Below are positions 1 through 7,174 of a stretch of DNA of 14,383 nt, piece by piece. The notes under the pieces are model-generated. The model ran no database searches and was not told the origin of the DNA. It saw only the letters and a list, made by a program, of their open reading frames with translations. Within the stretch, counting starts at the first letter, position 1; each line of letters opens with the position of its first letter. Source of the stretch: Ignavibacteriales bacterium (lineage in GTDB: Bacteria; Bacteroidota; Ignavibacteria; Ignavibacteriales; Melioribacteraceae); contig JAFGID010000278.1 of assembly GCA_016929735.1 (NCBI GenBank), forward strand, positions 1 to 14,383, given 5' to 3'. The translations under genes were made by a program, and so were the position numbers.

Positions 1-41
1 ATATATATTTCTGGTGTAAAACTAACCGTTACTCTATCCAT
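1..41 (-). CDS. Start of an unidentified gene, cut by the left edge
   Basis: An ATG whose first base is the last base of the YtxH stop codon (TAATG arrangement) opens a frame of 13 codons, MDRVTVSFTPEIY, that continues past the left edge. The one-base overlap suggests translational coupling to the upstream YtxH-like gene, so it is probably the next gene of the same operon. Too little is visible to name a family. The call rests only on the coupled start and a frame that stays open to the edge, so a chance frame remains possible. Confidence 0.45.
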   Translation of the reverse strand, partial: MDRVTVSFTPEIY

Positions 42-460
42 TATTTTTCTTCTTTCTCAGTTTTAAAGGCTTCGACTCCAGCTTTTACCGCACCTTTAAG
101 TTTATCTTTTTCTTCAACAATTTTTTCTTTCTTTGAATGAATAAAATCACCAGCTTTTTCTTTTGCGTCTTTCATAATTCTTTCGGCTTCTTTTACCAAG
201 TGCTCAACTTTTTCTTTTGCATCGTGCATAAACTTTTCGCCTTTTACTTTTGCTTCGTTAAACACTTCCTTTGATTTTCCTTTTACCTTTTCAATTTTCT
301 CTTCGGTTCCTTCAATGATGTCGTTAGCTTTTACTTTTATATCTGCTCGCAATTCTTTTCCACTTTTAGGAGCAAATAATAGAGCAATAATTCCGCCAAC
401 AACAGAACCAGCTAAGAAACCCAAGAAAACACTCTTTTTGTTATCGTTTTCGAAACTCAT
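41..460 (-). CDS. YtxH-like membrane-anchored helical protein
   Basis: A 139-residue protein of the YtxH type, a family seen next to stress and envelope genes but without a defined biochemical activity. Residues 11-30 form one hydrophobic, glycine-rich segment ending in FAPKSGKELR, the family signature. The rest is very rich in Lys, Glu and Ala and should be one long amphipathic helix. From about residue 37 to 135 it can be laid out in 11-residue units, such as AKVKGEKFMHD, AKEKVEHLVKE and AERIMKDAKEK, as in LEA group 3 and apolipoprotein-like helices. I chose the ATG at 458-460: a GGAG at 467-470 lies six bases upstream, and the TTG four codons earlier overlaps that ribosome-binding site. 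It is probably co-transcribed with the coupled gene that leaves the window. The family call is fairly safe; the role is unknown. Confidence 0.8.
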   Translation of the reverse strand: MSFENDNKKSVFLGFLAGSVVGGIIALLFAPKSGKELRADIKVKANDIIEGTEEKIEKVKGKSKEVFNEAKVKGEKFMHDAKEKVEHLVKEAERIMKDAKEKAGDFIHSKKEKIVEEKDKLKGAVKAGVEAFKTEKEEK

Positions 461-711
461 ATTTTTCTCCAAATATTATTTTTAATAAACTATATTAAAA
501 TAATAACTTAAGATAATAAAAGCAAGAAAAACTAAAAATATTCACAAATTTTTACATATTTTTTTGTAAATTGAATTATATTAAGATGTATTTGCATTTC
601 TAAATTTAATAATTTTATGCAATTAAGATATTAAATATATTGTCAGTTTAAAACTAAAATACGATTTTAAATATTCAACAAACAATTCATTAAATTTTCA
701 ATTTTTATTTT

Positions 712-719
712 TATCTTTG
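712..719 (+). promoter_or_regulatory. Putative -7 promoter box for galE-rfbC-ugd
   Basis: TATCTTTG matches the Bacteroidetes -7 consensus TAnnTTTG exactly. Transcription would start a few bases downstream, around 723-728, giving a short leader before the galE TTG start at 744. No clear -33 TTG lies at the expected distance upstream, so this is a half-match. The rest of the 461-743 gap is extremely AT-rich and shows no convincing small gene or terminator. Confidence 0.5.
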
Positions 720-743
720 CAATCAAAAATTCAGGAAACAAGT

Positions 744-1718
744 TTGAATATCTTAGTTACAGGAGGGGCGGGTTACATTGGTTCTCATTTTGTTAAAGAA
801 GCATTAAATGAGAAATACAATGTCTTTGTACTTGATAATCTATCTCGGGGACATATAGAAGCACTTCCAAAAAATGTAAAAATCATTGATAAGGATCTAC
901 TTAGTAAAAATAAATTAAGAGAAAAATTCTCTGAATTAAATATTTCCTGCATCGTTCATTTTGCAGGTTATGCATTAGTTGGTGAATCAGTAGAAAATCC
1001 TAAACTATATTATGATAATAATGTAGTTGGAACTTTGAATTTGTTAGATGCAGCTCTTGAGTGTAATATAAAAAAAATAATTTTCTCATCTTCGTGTTCA
1101 GTTTATGGTAATCCTTTGACAATACCAATTACAGAAGAAGAAATAATTAAACCAATTAATCCTTACGCGGAAACGAAAGCAATTGTTGAAAAAATATTAT
1201 TAAATTATAATAAAGCTTATAATTTGAAATTTGTTTCGTTAAGATATTTCAACGCTGCAGGAGCAGATTTTTCGGGTAATCTCGGGGAAAGTCATAATCC
1301 TGAAACTCACTTGATACCAAGAGTAATAAAAGCGGCATTAGGTGAGTTAGAATTTATTGAAGTGTTTGGAACTGATTATCCAACAGAAGATGGGACTTGT
1401 ATAAGAGATTATATTCATATTGAAGATTTGGCGATAGCACATTTAAAGGCAATTAATTATTTAGAAAAAAATGATGAATCCTTAATTGTTAATTTGGGCA
1501 CTGGTAAAGGAAATTCAGTTCAACAAATTATTGACCTTGCTTCAAAAATTATTGGCAGTCCTATTACAGTAAAATATTCAATGAGACGCACCGGAGATCC
1601 GGCAATTCTTGTTGCTGATAATAGCAAAGCAAGGCAAAAATTAAATTGGACAGCTAAATATAATTTAGATGGCATTATTGAATCAGCCTATAATTGGCAT
1701 AAAAATCAAAAATTTTAA
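744..1718 (+). CDS. galE: UDP-glucose 4-epimerase
   Basis: Interconverts UDP-glucose and UDP-galactose in the cytoplasm with bound NAD. It is an extended short-chain dehydrogenase of 324 residues, normal for the family. The Rossmann motif GGAGYIG is at residues 7-13, the SSSCSVYG catalytic loop at 115-122, and the catalytic pair Tyr141/Lys145 in YAETK. The later TDYPTEDGTCIRDYIH stretch is typical of GalE and separates it from dTDP-glucose dehydratases. The start is a TTG at 744, placing NILVTGGAG at the N-terminus as in other GalE proteins. An AGGAAA at 733-738 lies five bases before it, and the putative promoter ends at 719, excluding the earlier TTG at 717. It heads an operon, with rfbC three bases downstream and ugd after it, pointing to surface polysaccharide precursor supply. 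The family is sure; epimerisation of other UDP-sugars is possible. Confidence 0.93.
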   Translation: MNILVTGGAGYIGSHFVKEALNEKYNVFVLDNLSRGHIEALPKNVKIIDKDLLSKNKLREKFSELNISCIVHFAGYALVGESVENPKLYYDNNVVGTLNLLDAALECNIKKIIFSSSCSVYGNPLTIPITEEEIIKPINPYAETKAIVEKILLNYNKAYNLKFVSLRYFNAAGADFSGNLGESHNPETHLIPRVIKAALGELEFIEVFGTDYPTEDGTCIRDYIHIEDLAIAHLKAINYLEKNDESLIVNLGTGKGNSVQQIIDLASKIIGSPITVKYSMRRTGDPAILVADNSKARQKLNWTAKYNLDGIIESAYNWHKNQKF

Positions 1719-1721
1719 GTT

Positions 1722-2270
1722 ATGAAAATTGAAAAGACAAATATTGACAAACTATTGATTATTCAACCAGATATTTTTAAAGATGACAGAGGCTACTTTT
1801 TTGAATCATACAATTCCTTGAGATACAAAGGGTTAGGAATTAATACCCTCTTTGTTCAAGATAATATTTCTAAATCAACAAAAAATACTATACGTGGTTT
1901 GCACTATCAAATCGGCAATAGCGCACAAGGGAAATTATGTCAGGTTTTACTGGGAGAAGTTTTAGATGTTGCTGTTGATGTCAGGTTTGGTTCAAAAACA
2001 TTTGGAAAATATTTTTCTATAATCCTTTCAGAAGAAAATAAAACTCAATTATACATACCACCTGGTTTTGCACATGGTTTTGCTGTCCTTTCTGATATTG
2101 CAATATTTTCTTATAAATGTACTGCACATTATAATAAAGATTCTGAAAGAACAATCATTTATAATGATAGTGATTTGAATATTGATTGGAAAATTGGAAA
2201 TCCAATCCTTTCGGAAAAGGATTTAAATGGAATAAAATTTAAAAATATACAAAAAGATTTTACAATTTAA
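1722..2270 (+). CDS. rfbC: dTDP-4-dehydrorhamnose 3,5-epimerase
   Basis: Epimerises C3 and C5 of dTDP-4-dehydro-6-deoxyglucose on the way to dTDP-L-rhamnose; a cofactor-free cupin enzyme. The 182-residue length is standard. Family hallmarks are in place: F-DDRGYFFESY at 19-30, RGLHYQ with the catalytic His61, Lys71 in QGKLCQ, the PPGFAHGF motif at 113-120, and Tyr131 in FSYKCT. It lies three bases after galE and 14 bases before ugd, so it is surely co-transcribed, although no good ribosome-binding site precedes its ATG. The other rhamnose genes (rfbA, rfbB, rfbD) are not in the window, so the source of its substrate is elsewhere. An epimerase for a related dTDP-sugar is the main alternative; the conserved catalytic residues favour the standard reaction. 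Confidence 0.92.
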   Translation: MKIEKTNIDKLLIIQPDIFKDDRGYFFESYNSLRYKGLGINTLFVQDNISKSTKNTIRGLHYQIGNSAQGKLCQVLLGEVLDVAVDVRFGSKTFGKYFSIILSEENKTQLYIPPGFAHGFAVLSDIAIFSYKCTAHYNKDSERTIIYNDSDLNIDWKIGNPILSEKDLNGIKFKNIQKDFTI

Positions 2271-2284
2271 ATATTGGAGGATAA

Positions 2285-3610
2285 ATGAATATCTCAGTAA
2301 TTGGAACTGGATATGTAGGTTTGGTAACTGGAACTTGTTTCGCTGAAATGGGAAATAACGTAATTTGTGTTGATAATGATATAGCAAAATTAGAAAAATT
2401 GAATAATAATGAAGTCCCGATTTTTGAACCAGGCTTAGAAAGTATTTTTTTGAGAAATATAAAAAAACAAAAATTACAATTCACTAACAATTTGGAAGAT
2501 GCCGTACTCTCGACAGAAATTATCTTTTTATGTTTACCAACTCCACAAGATGAAGATGGTTCAGCAGATCTGAAATATGTATTCGGTATAACAGAAGATA
2601 TTGGTAATATACTACAAAAAACCAGTGATAAGGATTTTAAAATTATTGTAAATAAAAGTACCGTACCTGTTGGAACAACTCAAAAAATTGCTGATATATT
2701 AAAAAAATATAATTTAAATAATTTCCAAGTTGCTTCTAATCCTGAATTTTTACGAGAAGGATATGCAGTGGAAGATTTCTTAAAACCTGATAGAGTCGTT
2801 ATAGGAACTAACGATGATTTTACATTTGAAAAACTTAAAGAACTGTATAAACCATTCGTAATGCAGGGTAATCCAGTAATTCGTATGGATCCGTTTAGTT
2901 CAGAAGTTACCAAGTATGCTGCAAATTCGTATTTAGCTACTAGAATAACATTTATGAATGAACTTGCAAACTTTTGCGAAATTGTTGGAGCAAATATTGA
3001 CTTAGTTAGAATTGGAATGGGAGCGGATACTCGAATCGGAAAAAGATTTTTATTTGCAGGTATTGGTTATGGTGGTTCTTGCTTTCCGAAAGATGTTAAA
3101 GCATTAATTAAAACTTCAATTGAACATAAATCAGATTTAAATTTACTTAAAGTAGTTGATAAAGTAAATGATGAACAAAAGCATATTTTAACAAAAAAAG
3201 TCTTGAAATATTTTAATAATGATTTAACAGAAAAAGAATTTGCCGTGTGGGGTTTAGCTTTCAAACCTAACACGGATGATATGCGTGAAGCACCATCAGT
3301 TATTATTATAAATGATTTGTTAAAGTTAGGAGCAAAAATCAGAGCATACGATCCTGCTGCTTTGGACACAGCCAAATTTTATCTCAGTGATTCAATAAAA
3401 TATTCTGAAGATCAATACTTAATTCTTAACAATGCTGATGCGCTATTAATTTTTACCGAGTGGAATGAATTTAGAAATCCAGATTTTGATATAATAAAGA
3501 GTTCATTAAATCAGCCAGTAATATTTGATGGTAGAAATGTTTACGAACCAATGAAAATGAAAGAATTAGGATTTACATATTTTAGCATCGGAAGACAACC
3601 TGTTCAATAA
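2285..3610 (+). CDS. ugd: UDP-glucose 6-dehydrogenase
   Basis: Oxidises UDP-glucose twice with NAD to give UDP-glucuronate, a precursor of acidic polysaccharides. The protein has 441 residues. The NAD-binding GTGYVG is at 7-12, followed by the PTPQDEDGSADL region (85-96), KSTVPVGTT (124-132), NPEFLREG (152-159) and the central helix with Lys210 in TKYAANSYLATR. The nucleophile is Cys266 in GYGGSCFPKD, and the C-terminal UDP-binding part contains WGLAFKPNTDDMREAPS. A strong GGAGG at 2276-2280 lies four bases before the ATG, the best ribosome-binding site in this operon. It is the last gene of galE-rfbC-ugd and faces bshA across a 48-bp convergent gap. A related UDP-ManNAc dehydrogenase is conceivable but fits the motifs less well. 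Confidence 0.95.
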   Translation: MNISVIGTGYVGLVTGTCFAEMGNNVICVDNDIAKLEKLNNNEVPIFEPGLESIFLRNIKKQKLQFTNNLEDAVLSTEIIFLCLPTPQDEDGSADLKYVFGITEDIGNILQKTSDKDFKIIVNKSTVPVGTTQKIADILKKYNLNNFQVASNPEFLREGYAVEDFLKPDRVVIGTNDDFTFEKLKELYKPFVMQGNPVIRMDPFSSEVTKYAANSYLATRITFMNELANFCEIVGANIDLVRIGMGADTRIGKRFLFAGIGYGGSCFPKDVKALIKTSIEHKSDLNLLKVVDKVNDEQKHILTKKVLKYFNNDLTEKEFAVWGLAFKPNTDDMREAPSVIIINDLLKLGAKIRAYDPAALDTAKFYLSDSIKYSEDQYLILNNADALLIFTEWNEFRNPDFDIIKSSLNQPVIFDGRNVYEPMKMKELGFTYFSIGRQPVQ

Positions 3611-3651
3611 GAGAATATTTTTTATTCAATCATTAGGAAGAAAGCATTCTC
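3611..3651 (+). terminator. Imperfect hairpin between convergent ugd and bshA
   Basis: Directly after the ugd stop, GAGAAT (3611-3616) pairs with ATTCTC (3646-3651). After one A-C mismatch, six further pairs follow between 3618-3623 and 3639-3644, two of them G-U. There is no T-tract after the stem on either strand, so it is not a standard intrinsic terminator. It may still slow RNA polymerase or protect the ugd transcript end. Confidence 0.3.
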
Positions 3652-3658
3652 GCAAAAA

Positions 3659-4786
3659 TCATTTTGATAAAATTTCTTTGTAGTAATCTAAATATTTTTG
3701 AATTATTAAATTTTTATTGAATTGATTAACAGCACGATTTCTGCAAGCTTCCTTGAATTGCTTATGTTTACCCTCATCCGATAGTAAATCAATTGTATTT
3801 TTTGCCATTGTTTCGACATCACCAACATCAGTTAAATATCCTGTCTTATTTTGAATATTTAACTCAGAAAGACCACCTATATTTGTGCATATTATTGGTA
3901 CTCCACAAGCCATAGCTTCAAGTGCAGCAAGCCCAAAACTTTCTGTTTCGGAAGGTAAGAAAAAAACATCGCCTAAAAACAATAAATCCTCAATTCCATC
4001 CTGCTTACCTAGGAAAGTTACTTTATTCTCTAATTTTAATTCTTTAGTCAATCTCTCACACTCTGAGCGGTCAGGTCCATCTCCAATCAATAAAAGTTTA
4101 GCGGGAATAATATCGTTCACCAATTTTAACACCCGAATTGTATCTGCAACTCTTTTAACCGGACGAAAGTTTGAAGTGTGTATTAAGATTTTTTCACCGT
4201 TTGGAGCAAAGTGGGATTTCGAAGTTTCATTATTTTTTGGTTTATAAAGTTCTGTATCAATAAAATTATAAATTACCTGAATATCCTTATTTGTTTGATG
4301 TGCGGTTTTGGTTTTATCCTTTAGAAATTGAGAGACAGCAGTAACACCATCACTTTCTTCTATGCTGAATTTAACAAGCGGCATAAATGAAGGTTCAAGC
4401 CCAACCAATGTTATATCGGTTCCGTGCAGAGTAGATATTATTTTAATCTCATAACCCCTTGTCGCCAAAATTTTCTTAGCCATACAAGCGCTCATTGCAT
4501 GAGGTATCGCATAATGTACATGGAACAAATCTATTTTATGATTTTCAGCTACCTCAATCATTTTACTTGCGAGAGCAAGTGTATATAATTGATGCTCGAA
4601 TAATGGATAATTGCTGAATTCAACCTCATGAAAATAAATATTCTCTTGAAATTTTTTTAATCTATAAGGCATTGCATAACTTACAAAATGTACTTCGTTA
4701 CCTAATCTTGCTAATTCTTTGCCAAGTTCTGTTGCAACTACCCCACTACCACCATAGGTAGGATAACAAGTAATTCCAATTTTCAT
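3659..4786 (-). CDS. bshA: N-acetyl-alpha-D-glucosaminyl L-malate synthase
   Basis: First enzyme of bacillithiol synthesis: joins UDP-GlcNAc and L-malate to form GlcNAc-malate in the cytoplasm. A GT4-family, GT-B-fold glycosyltransferase of 375 residues. The N-terminal stretch CYPTYGGSGVVATELG (7-22), HVHYAIPHA (89-97), STLHGTDITLVG (118-129) and FRPVKR (207-212) are specific to BshA rather than GT4 enzymes in general. The C-terminal domain has the nucleotide-binding GDGPDR (235-240) and the EX7E motif, Glu282 and Glu290 in ESFGLAALE. The ATG lies two bases after the stop of the upstream lipoprotein gene, whose last codons supply the GGAAT used as a ribosome-binding site, so the two are probably coupled. 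BshB and BshC are not in the window. Related bacteria of the Bacteroidota/Chlorobi group are known to make bacillithiol or its methylated form, which fits. Confidence 0.92.
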   Translation of the reverse strand: MKIGITCYPTYGGSGVVATELGKELARLGNEVHFVSYAMPYRLKKFQENIYFHEVEFSNYPLFEHQLYTLALASKMIEVAENHKIDLFHVHYAIPHAMSACMAKKILATRGYEIKIISTLHGTDITLVGLEPSFMPLVKFSIEESDGVTAVSQFLKDKTKTAHQTNKDIQVIYNFIDTELYKPKNNETSKSHFAPNGEKILIHTSNFRPVKRVADTIRVLKLVNDIIPAKLLLIGDGPDRSECERLTKELKLENKVTFLGKQDGIEDLLFLGDVFFLPSETESFGLAALEAMACGVPIICTNIGGLSELNIQNKTGYLTDVGDVETMAKNTIDLLSDEGKHKQFKEACRNRAVNQFNKNLIIQKYLDYYKEILSK

Positions 4787-4788
4787 TT

Positions 4789-5286
4789 TTATTCCAAAAA
4801 TTTAAAATCTTCTGTTGTTGGCTCATCACTTTCATTACCTAAATCTATAATCCATTTCCAAGTATCATCGTTTTGTTTCTTCCAAATCGATACATAGTAT
4901 CCATAGCTTTTCTGTTCATATCCAGTACTATCTTTCTGTGTAAAGACCCATTTGCCAAGTGTATATCCTAAATCACAAGATTGAGAAATTTCCCCCATTA
5001 AAGGTTCCCAAACCATAGAGACATTTTTATTCATCGGTTTATTATTTTTAGGTACATTTTTCCATTTTACTGGATGTCCTTTACTGGGTAACTTAATAGC
5101 ATTACTATCTGCAAATTCACTGAATGCATCTGTAATCCCATATTTCTGAGCATAATCCGAAAATGCTTTATCAGTATCCATAATAGTTTTTAATTCCGAA
5201 TTCATATCTCTTGTTTCCTGACAATTAAAAAAAATTACAATAGTTAAAATAATTGAAAAAGTAACTAAATGATTTTGAATTTTCAT
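4789..5286 (-). CDS. Putative lipoprotein with a DUF4440/SnoaL-like domain
   Basis: A 165-residue exported protein of unknown function. Residues 1-21 look like a signal peptide, with a short basic start and a hydrophobic core, and Cys22 could be the lipidated residue. The lipobox FFNC is imperfect because Asn precedes the Cys. The mature part resembles NTF2-like DUF4440 proteins: MDTDKAFSDYAQKYG near 36-50, a central DLGYTLGKW, and YVSIWKKQNDDTWKW before an acidic tail. Members of this fold bind small ligands or act as enzymes, and nothing here tells which. An AGGA lies about nine bases before the ATG. It sits 14 bases after the phosphatase gene and two bases before bshA, so it is co-transcribed with both; a link to bacillithiol is only a guess from position. 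Confidence 0.7.
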   Translation of the reverse strand: MKIQNHLVTFSIILTIVIFFNCQETRDMNSELKTIMDTDKAFSDYAQKYGITDAFSEFADSNAIKLPSKGHPVKWKNVPKNNKPMNKNVSMVWEPLMGEISQSCDLGYTLGKWVFTQKDSTGYEQKSYGYYVSIWKKQNDDTWKWIIDLGNESDEPTTEDFKFLE

Positions 5287-5300
5287 TTATTTCATCCTTA

Positions 5301-5948
5301 TCAAATTAAGAAATTATTTATGTCGTATAAATTATCAACAATAAAATCCGGTTTTTCAAATAATAGTTTTTCTTTTTTTCTATATCCGTAAGTAACAGCA
5401 CAGGTCTTAGCCCCGGCATTCTTTCCGCATTGGACATCAATCTCAGCGTCACCAATGATAATTGTATCTTTTGGTTCAACATTAAACTTACTACATATTT
5501 GTAATAATGGAACAGATGATGGTTTGACAGGTAAGCCATCTTTCCTACCCCACACATAATCAAAATATTTAATTAAATTAAAATGCTGCAATATTTTTTC
5601 TGCTTGGTCTTGTCCTTTAGTTGTCAATAAGGCAATTATGTATTTGTCTTTTAATAAATCCAAAGTTTGAATTACATCTGGATAAACTTCTGAAAAATTA
5701 ATGAACTCAAAATAAATGGACTTGTAATATTCTATGAACTCTTCGAAATCATGAACTTTAATTTTATACTTATTAAAAATTTCCTGAAAATGTAATCCAA
5801 TCATTTCAGAGAATTTATCTGGAGGTATATCAAACTCAATACCAAATTTTTCTAATGACTTTACAGTTGATTTATAAATTGACTTATCTGAATCAATCAA
5901 AGTACCATCTAAATCGAACACAACTAACTTGATATTATGTAGTTTCAA
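5301..5948 (-). CDS. HAD-family phosphatase, phosphoglycolate phosphatase-like
   Basis: A 215-residue haloacid dehalogenase-type hydrolase with a helical cap domain between motifs I and II. Motif I is FDLDGTLIDS, with nucleophile Asp12 and acid/base Asp14. Motif II is LLTTKG around 108-112, motif III is Lys142 in VKPSS, and motif IV is GDAEID with Asp167 and Asp171. This set, with the cap in that position, is typical of Gph/PGP-like enzymes that dephosphorylate small metabolites such as phosphoglycolate; the real substrate cannot be read from sequence. There is no ATG near the start. The TTG at 5946-5948 is preceded by GGGA and gives the usual KLVVFDLDGT opening, and an in-frame TAA lies five codons further up. 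It leads the operon with the lipoprotein and bshA, and is divergent from the aldolase gene. Confidence 0.8.
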   Translation of the reverse strand: MKLHNIKLVVFDLDGTLIDSDKSIYKSTVKSLEKFGIEFDIPPDKFSEMIGLHFQEIFNKYKIKVHDFEEFIEYYKSIYFEFINFSEVYPDVIQTLDLLKDKYIIALLTTKGQDQAEKILQHFNLIKYFDYVWGRKDGLPVKPSSVPLLQICSKFNVEPKDTIIIGDAEIDVQCGKNAGAKTCAVTYGYRKKEKLLFEKPDFIVDNLYDINNFLI

Positions 5949-6015
5949 AATAATCCCAAAAATTTATAATTGTATTTTAAATTTAACAATAAATATTGCC
6001 ATTGAACAATAGAAA

Positions 6016-6046
6016 TTGTATTATTAAAAATCTTTGCATACTTTTG
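6016..6046 (+). promoter_or_regulatory. Bacteroidetes-type promoter for the aldolase gene
   Basis: TTG at 6016-6018 and TACTTTTG at 6039-6046, separated by 20 bases, fit the Bacteroidetes -33 TTG and -7 TAnnTTTG pattern with its usual spacing. Transcription would begin near 6050-6055. This leaves a leader of about 30 bases containing the AGAGG ribosome-binding site at 6071-6075, and it rules out the in-frame TTG at 6034 as translation start. Confidence 0.6.
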
Positions 6047-6081
6047 CAATTAAATTTTCAATAATTATAAAGAGGTTAATA

Positions 6082-7113
6082 ATGCCAGTAGTTGATTACA
6101 AAAAATATTGTCACATGCTAGAGAATGCAAGCAAAAAGCATTTTGCCTATCCAGCAATTAATATCACATCGGAGGCAACAGCAAATGCCTGTCTTCAGGC
6201 ATTCACTGAGATGAAATCAGATGGAATTATTCAGGTTTCGACAGGTGGTGCTGAATTTGCTTCCGGTATCGGTTTAAAAGATGGAGTAATAGGAGCAATA
6301 AGTTTGGCTCAACACATTCACTTGGTTGCAGAAAAATATAACATTAACGTTGCACTTCACACAGACCATTGCCAACCGGGAAAAGTTGATAAATTTCTTC
6401 GTCCATTAATTGCAGAATCAAAAAAGAGAGTTGCTCAGGGATTAAAACCTTTATTTAATTCGCATATGTTTGACGGATCCGAATTACCACTAAAAGAGAA
6501 TATGGATATTGCAGTTGAATTATTAAAAGAATGCAGTGAACTTGGAATTATTCTGGAAGTTGAGGCAGGAGTTGTAGGTGGCGAAGAAGATGGTGTTAAT
6601 CACGAAGGAGCACCAGCTGAAAAATTATACACAACACCTGAGGATATGGTTTACGTCTATGAAAGGTTGTCAGCGGTGAAAGATGCGAAATATATGTTTG
6701 CTGCTACTTTTGGAAATGTTCATGGTGTTTACAAACCAGGTAATGTTGTTCTCAAACCAAAAATTCTAAAGGAAGGACAGGATGCATTAAAAGCAAAATT
6801 TGGCAAGGAAACACAATTTTATTTAGTATTTCATGGTGGTAGTGGTTCATCACAAGAAGAGATAAGAGAAACTATTGGGTACGGAGTAATTAAAATGAAT
6901 GTTGACACTGATACTCAATATGCATTTACACGTCCAATAGTTGACCATATGTTAAAAAATTATGATGGAGTATTAAGAATAGAAGGAGATGTTGGAAATA
7001 AAAAAGTTTATGACCCGAGAAGTTATATGAAAAAAGCTGAAGAAGGAATGAAACAAAGAGTAATTCAAGCAATAAAAGACTTAGATTGCGAAGGTACTAC
7101 TTTAGGCCTTTAA
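6082..7113 (+). CDS. fbaA: Class II fructose-bisphosphate aldolase (class IIA type)
   Basis: Zinc-dependent aldolase of glycolysis and gluconeogenesis that splits fructose 1,6-bisphosphate into glyceraldehyde 3-phosphate and dihydroxyacetone phosphate. The protein has 343 residues. Metal and substrate residues sit in LHTDHC (92-97, His96), the LEVEAG...GGEEDG region (159-171), FGNVHGVYKPGN (210-221, His214) and FHGGSGS (250-256, His251). MNVDTDTQ (272-279) is the phosphate- and substrate-binding segment. The long GGEEDG loop and overall length resemble the E. coli FbaA/yeast class IIA type rather than the shorter class IIB or tagatose-bisphosphate enzymes. The ATG at 6082 follows AGAGG by six bases and lies downstream of the predicted promoter. 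The gene stands alone between its own promoter and a strong terminator, so it is a single-gene unit. Confidence 0.94.
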   Translation: MPVVDYKKYCHMLENASKKHFAYPAINITSEATANACLQAFTEMKSDGIIQVSTGGAEFASGIGLKDGVIGAISLAQHIHLVAEKYNINVALHTDHCQPGKVDKFLRPLIAESKKRVAQGLKPLFNSHMFDGSELPLKENMDIAVELLKECSELGIILEVEAGVVGGEEDGVNHEGAPAEKLYTTPEDMVYVYERLSAVKDAKYMFAATFGNVHGVYKPGNVVLKPKILKEGQDALKAKFGKETQFYLVFHGGSGSSQEEIRETIGYGVIKMNVDTDTQYAFTRPIVDHMLKNYDGVLRIEGDVGNKKVYDPRSYMKKAEEGMKQRVIQAIKDLDCEGTTLGL

Positions 7114-7140
7114 TAGATTAGTAAAAATCTCTTTTAAACA

Positions 7141-7173
7141 GGTTGTTGCAGATAATTCGCAGCAACCTTTTTT
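7141..7173 (+). terminator. Rho-independent terminator after the aldolase gene
   Basis: GGTTGTTGC (7141-7149) pairs with GCAGCAACC (7159-7167), nine pairs including one G-U, around a nine-base loop, followed directly by six T residues. It lies 27 bases after the aldolase stop. The convergent amidase ends two bases beyond it; read from that side the stem lacks a following T-tract, so it mainly serves the plus strand. Confidence 0.85.
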
Positions 7174-7174
7174 A

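Noticed and set aside
551..570. Inverted repeat TTTACA-N8-TGTAAA in the gap between the YtxH gene and galE
   Set aside because: Only six A/T-rich pairs in a region that is almost all A and T; such repeats are expected by chance, and there is no second copy nearby to suggest an operator.
2260..3375. Open frames on the minus strand inside ugd (76, 77 and 102 residues)
   Set aside because: They lie antisense within a firmly identified gene, show no recognisable domain and have low-complexity Ser/Phe-rich translations typical of shadow frames.
3885..4247. 120-residue plus-strand frame inside bshA
   Set aside because: Antisense shadow of bshA; its length follows from the codon use of the real gene and no family motif is visible.
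5318..5563. 81-residue frame on the same strand as the HAD phosphatase, shifted
   Set aside because: The real frame carries motifs III and IV through this stretch, so this is an overlapping shadow and not a frameshifted tail.
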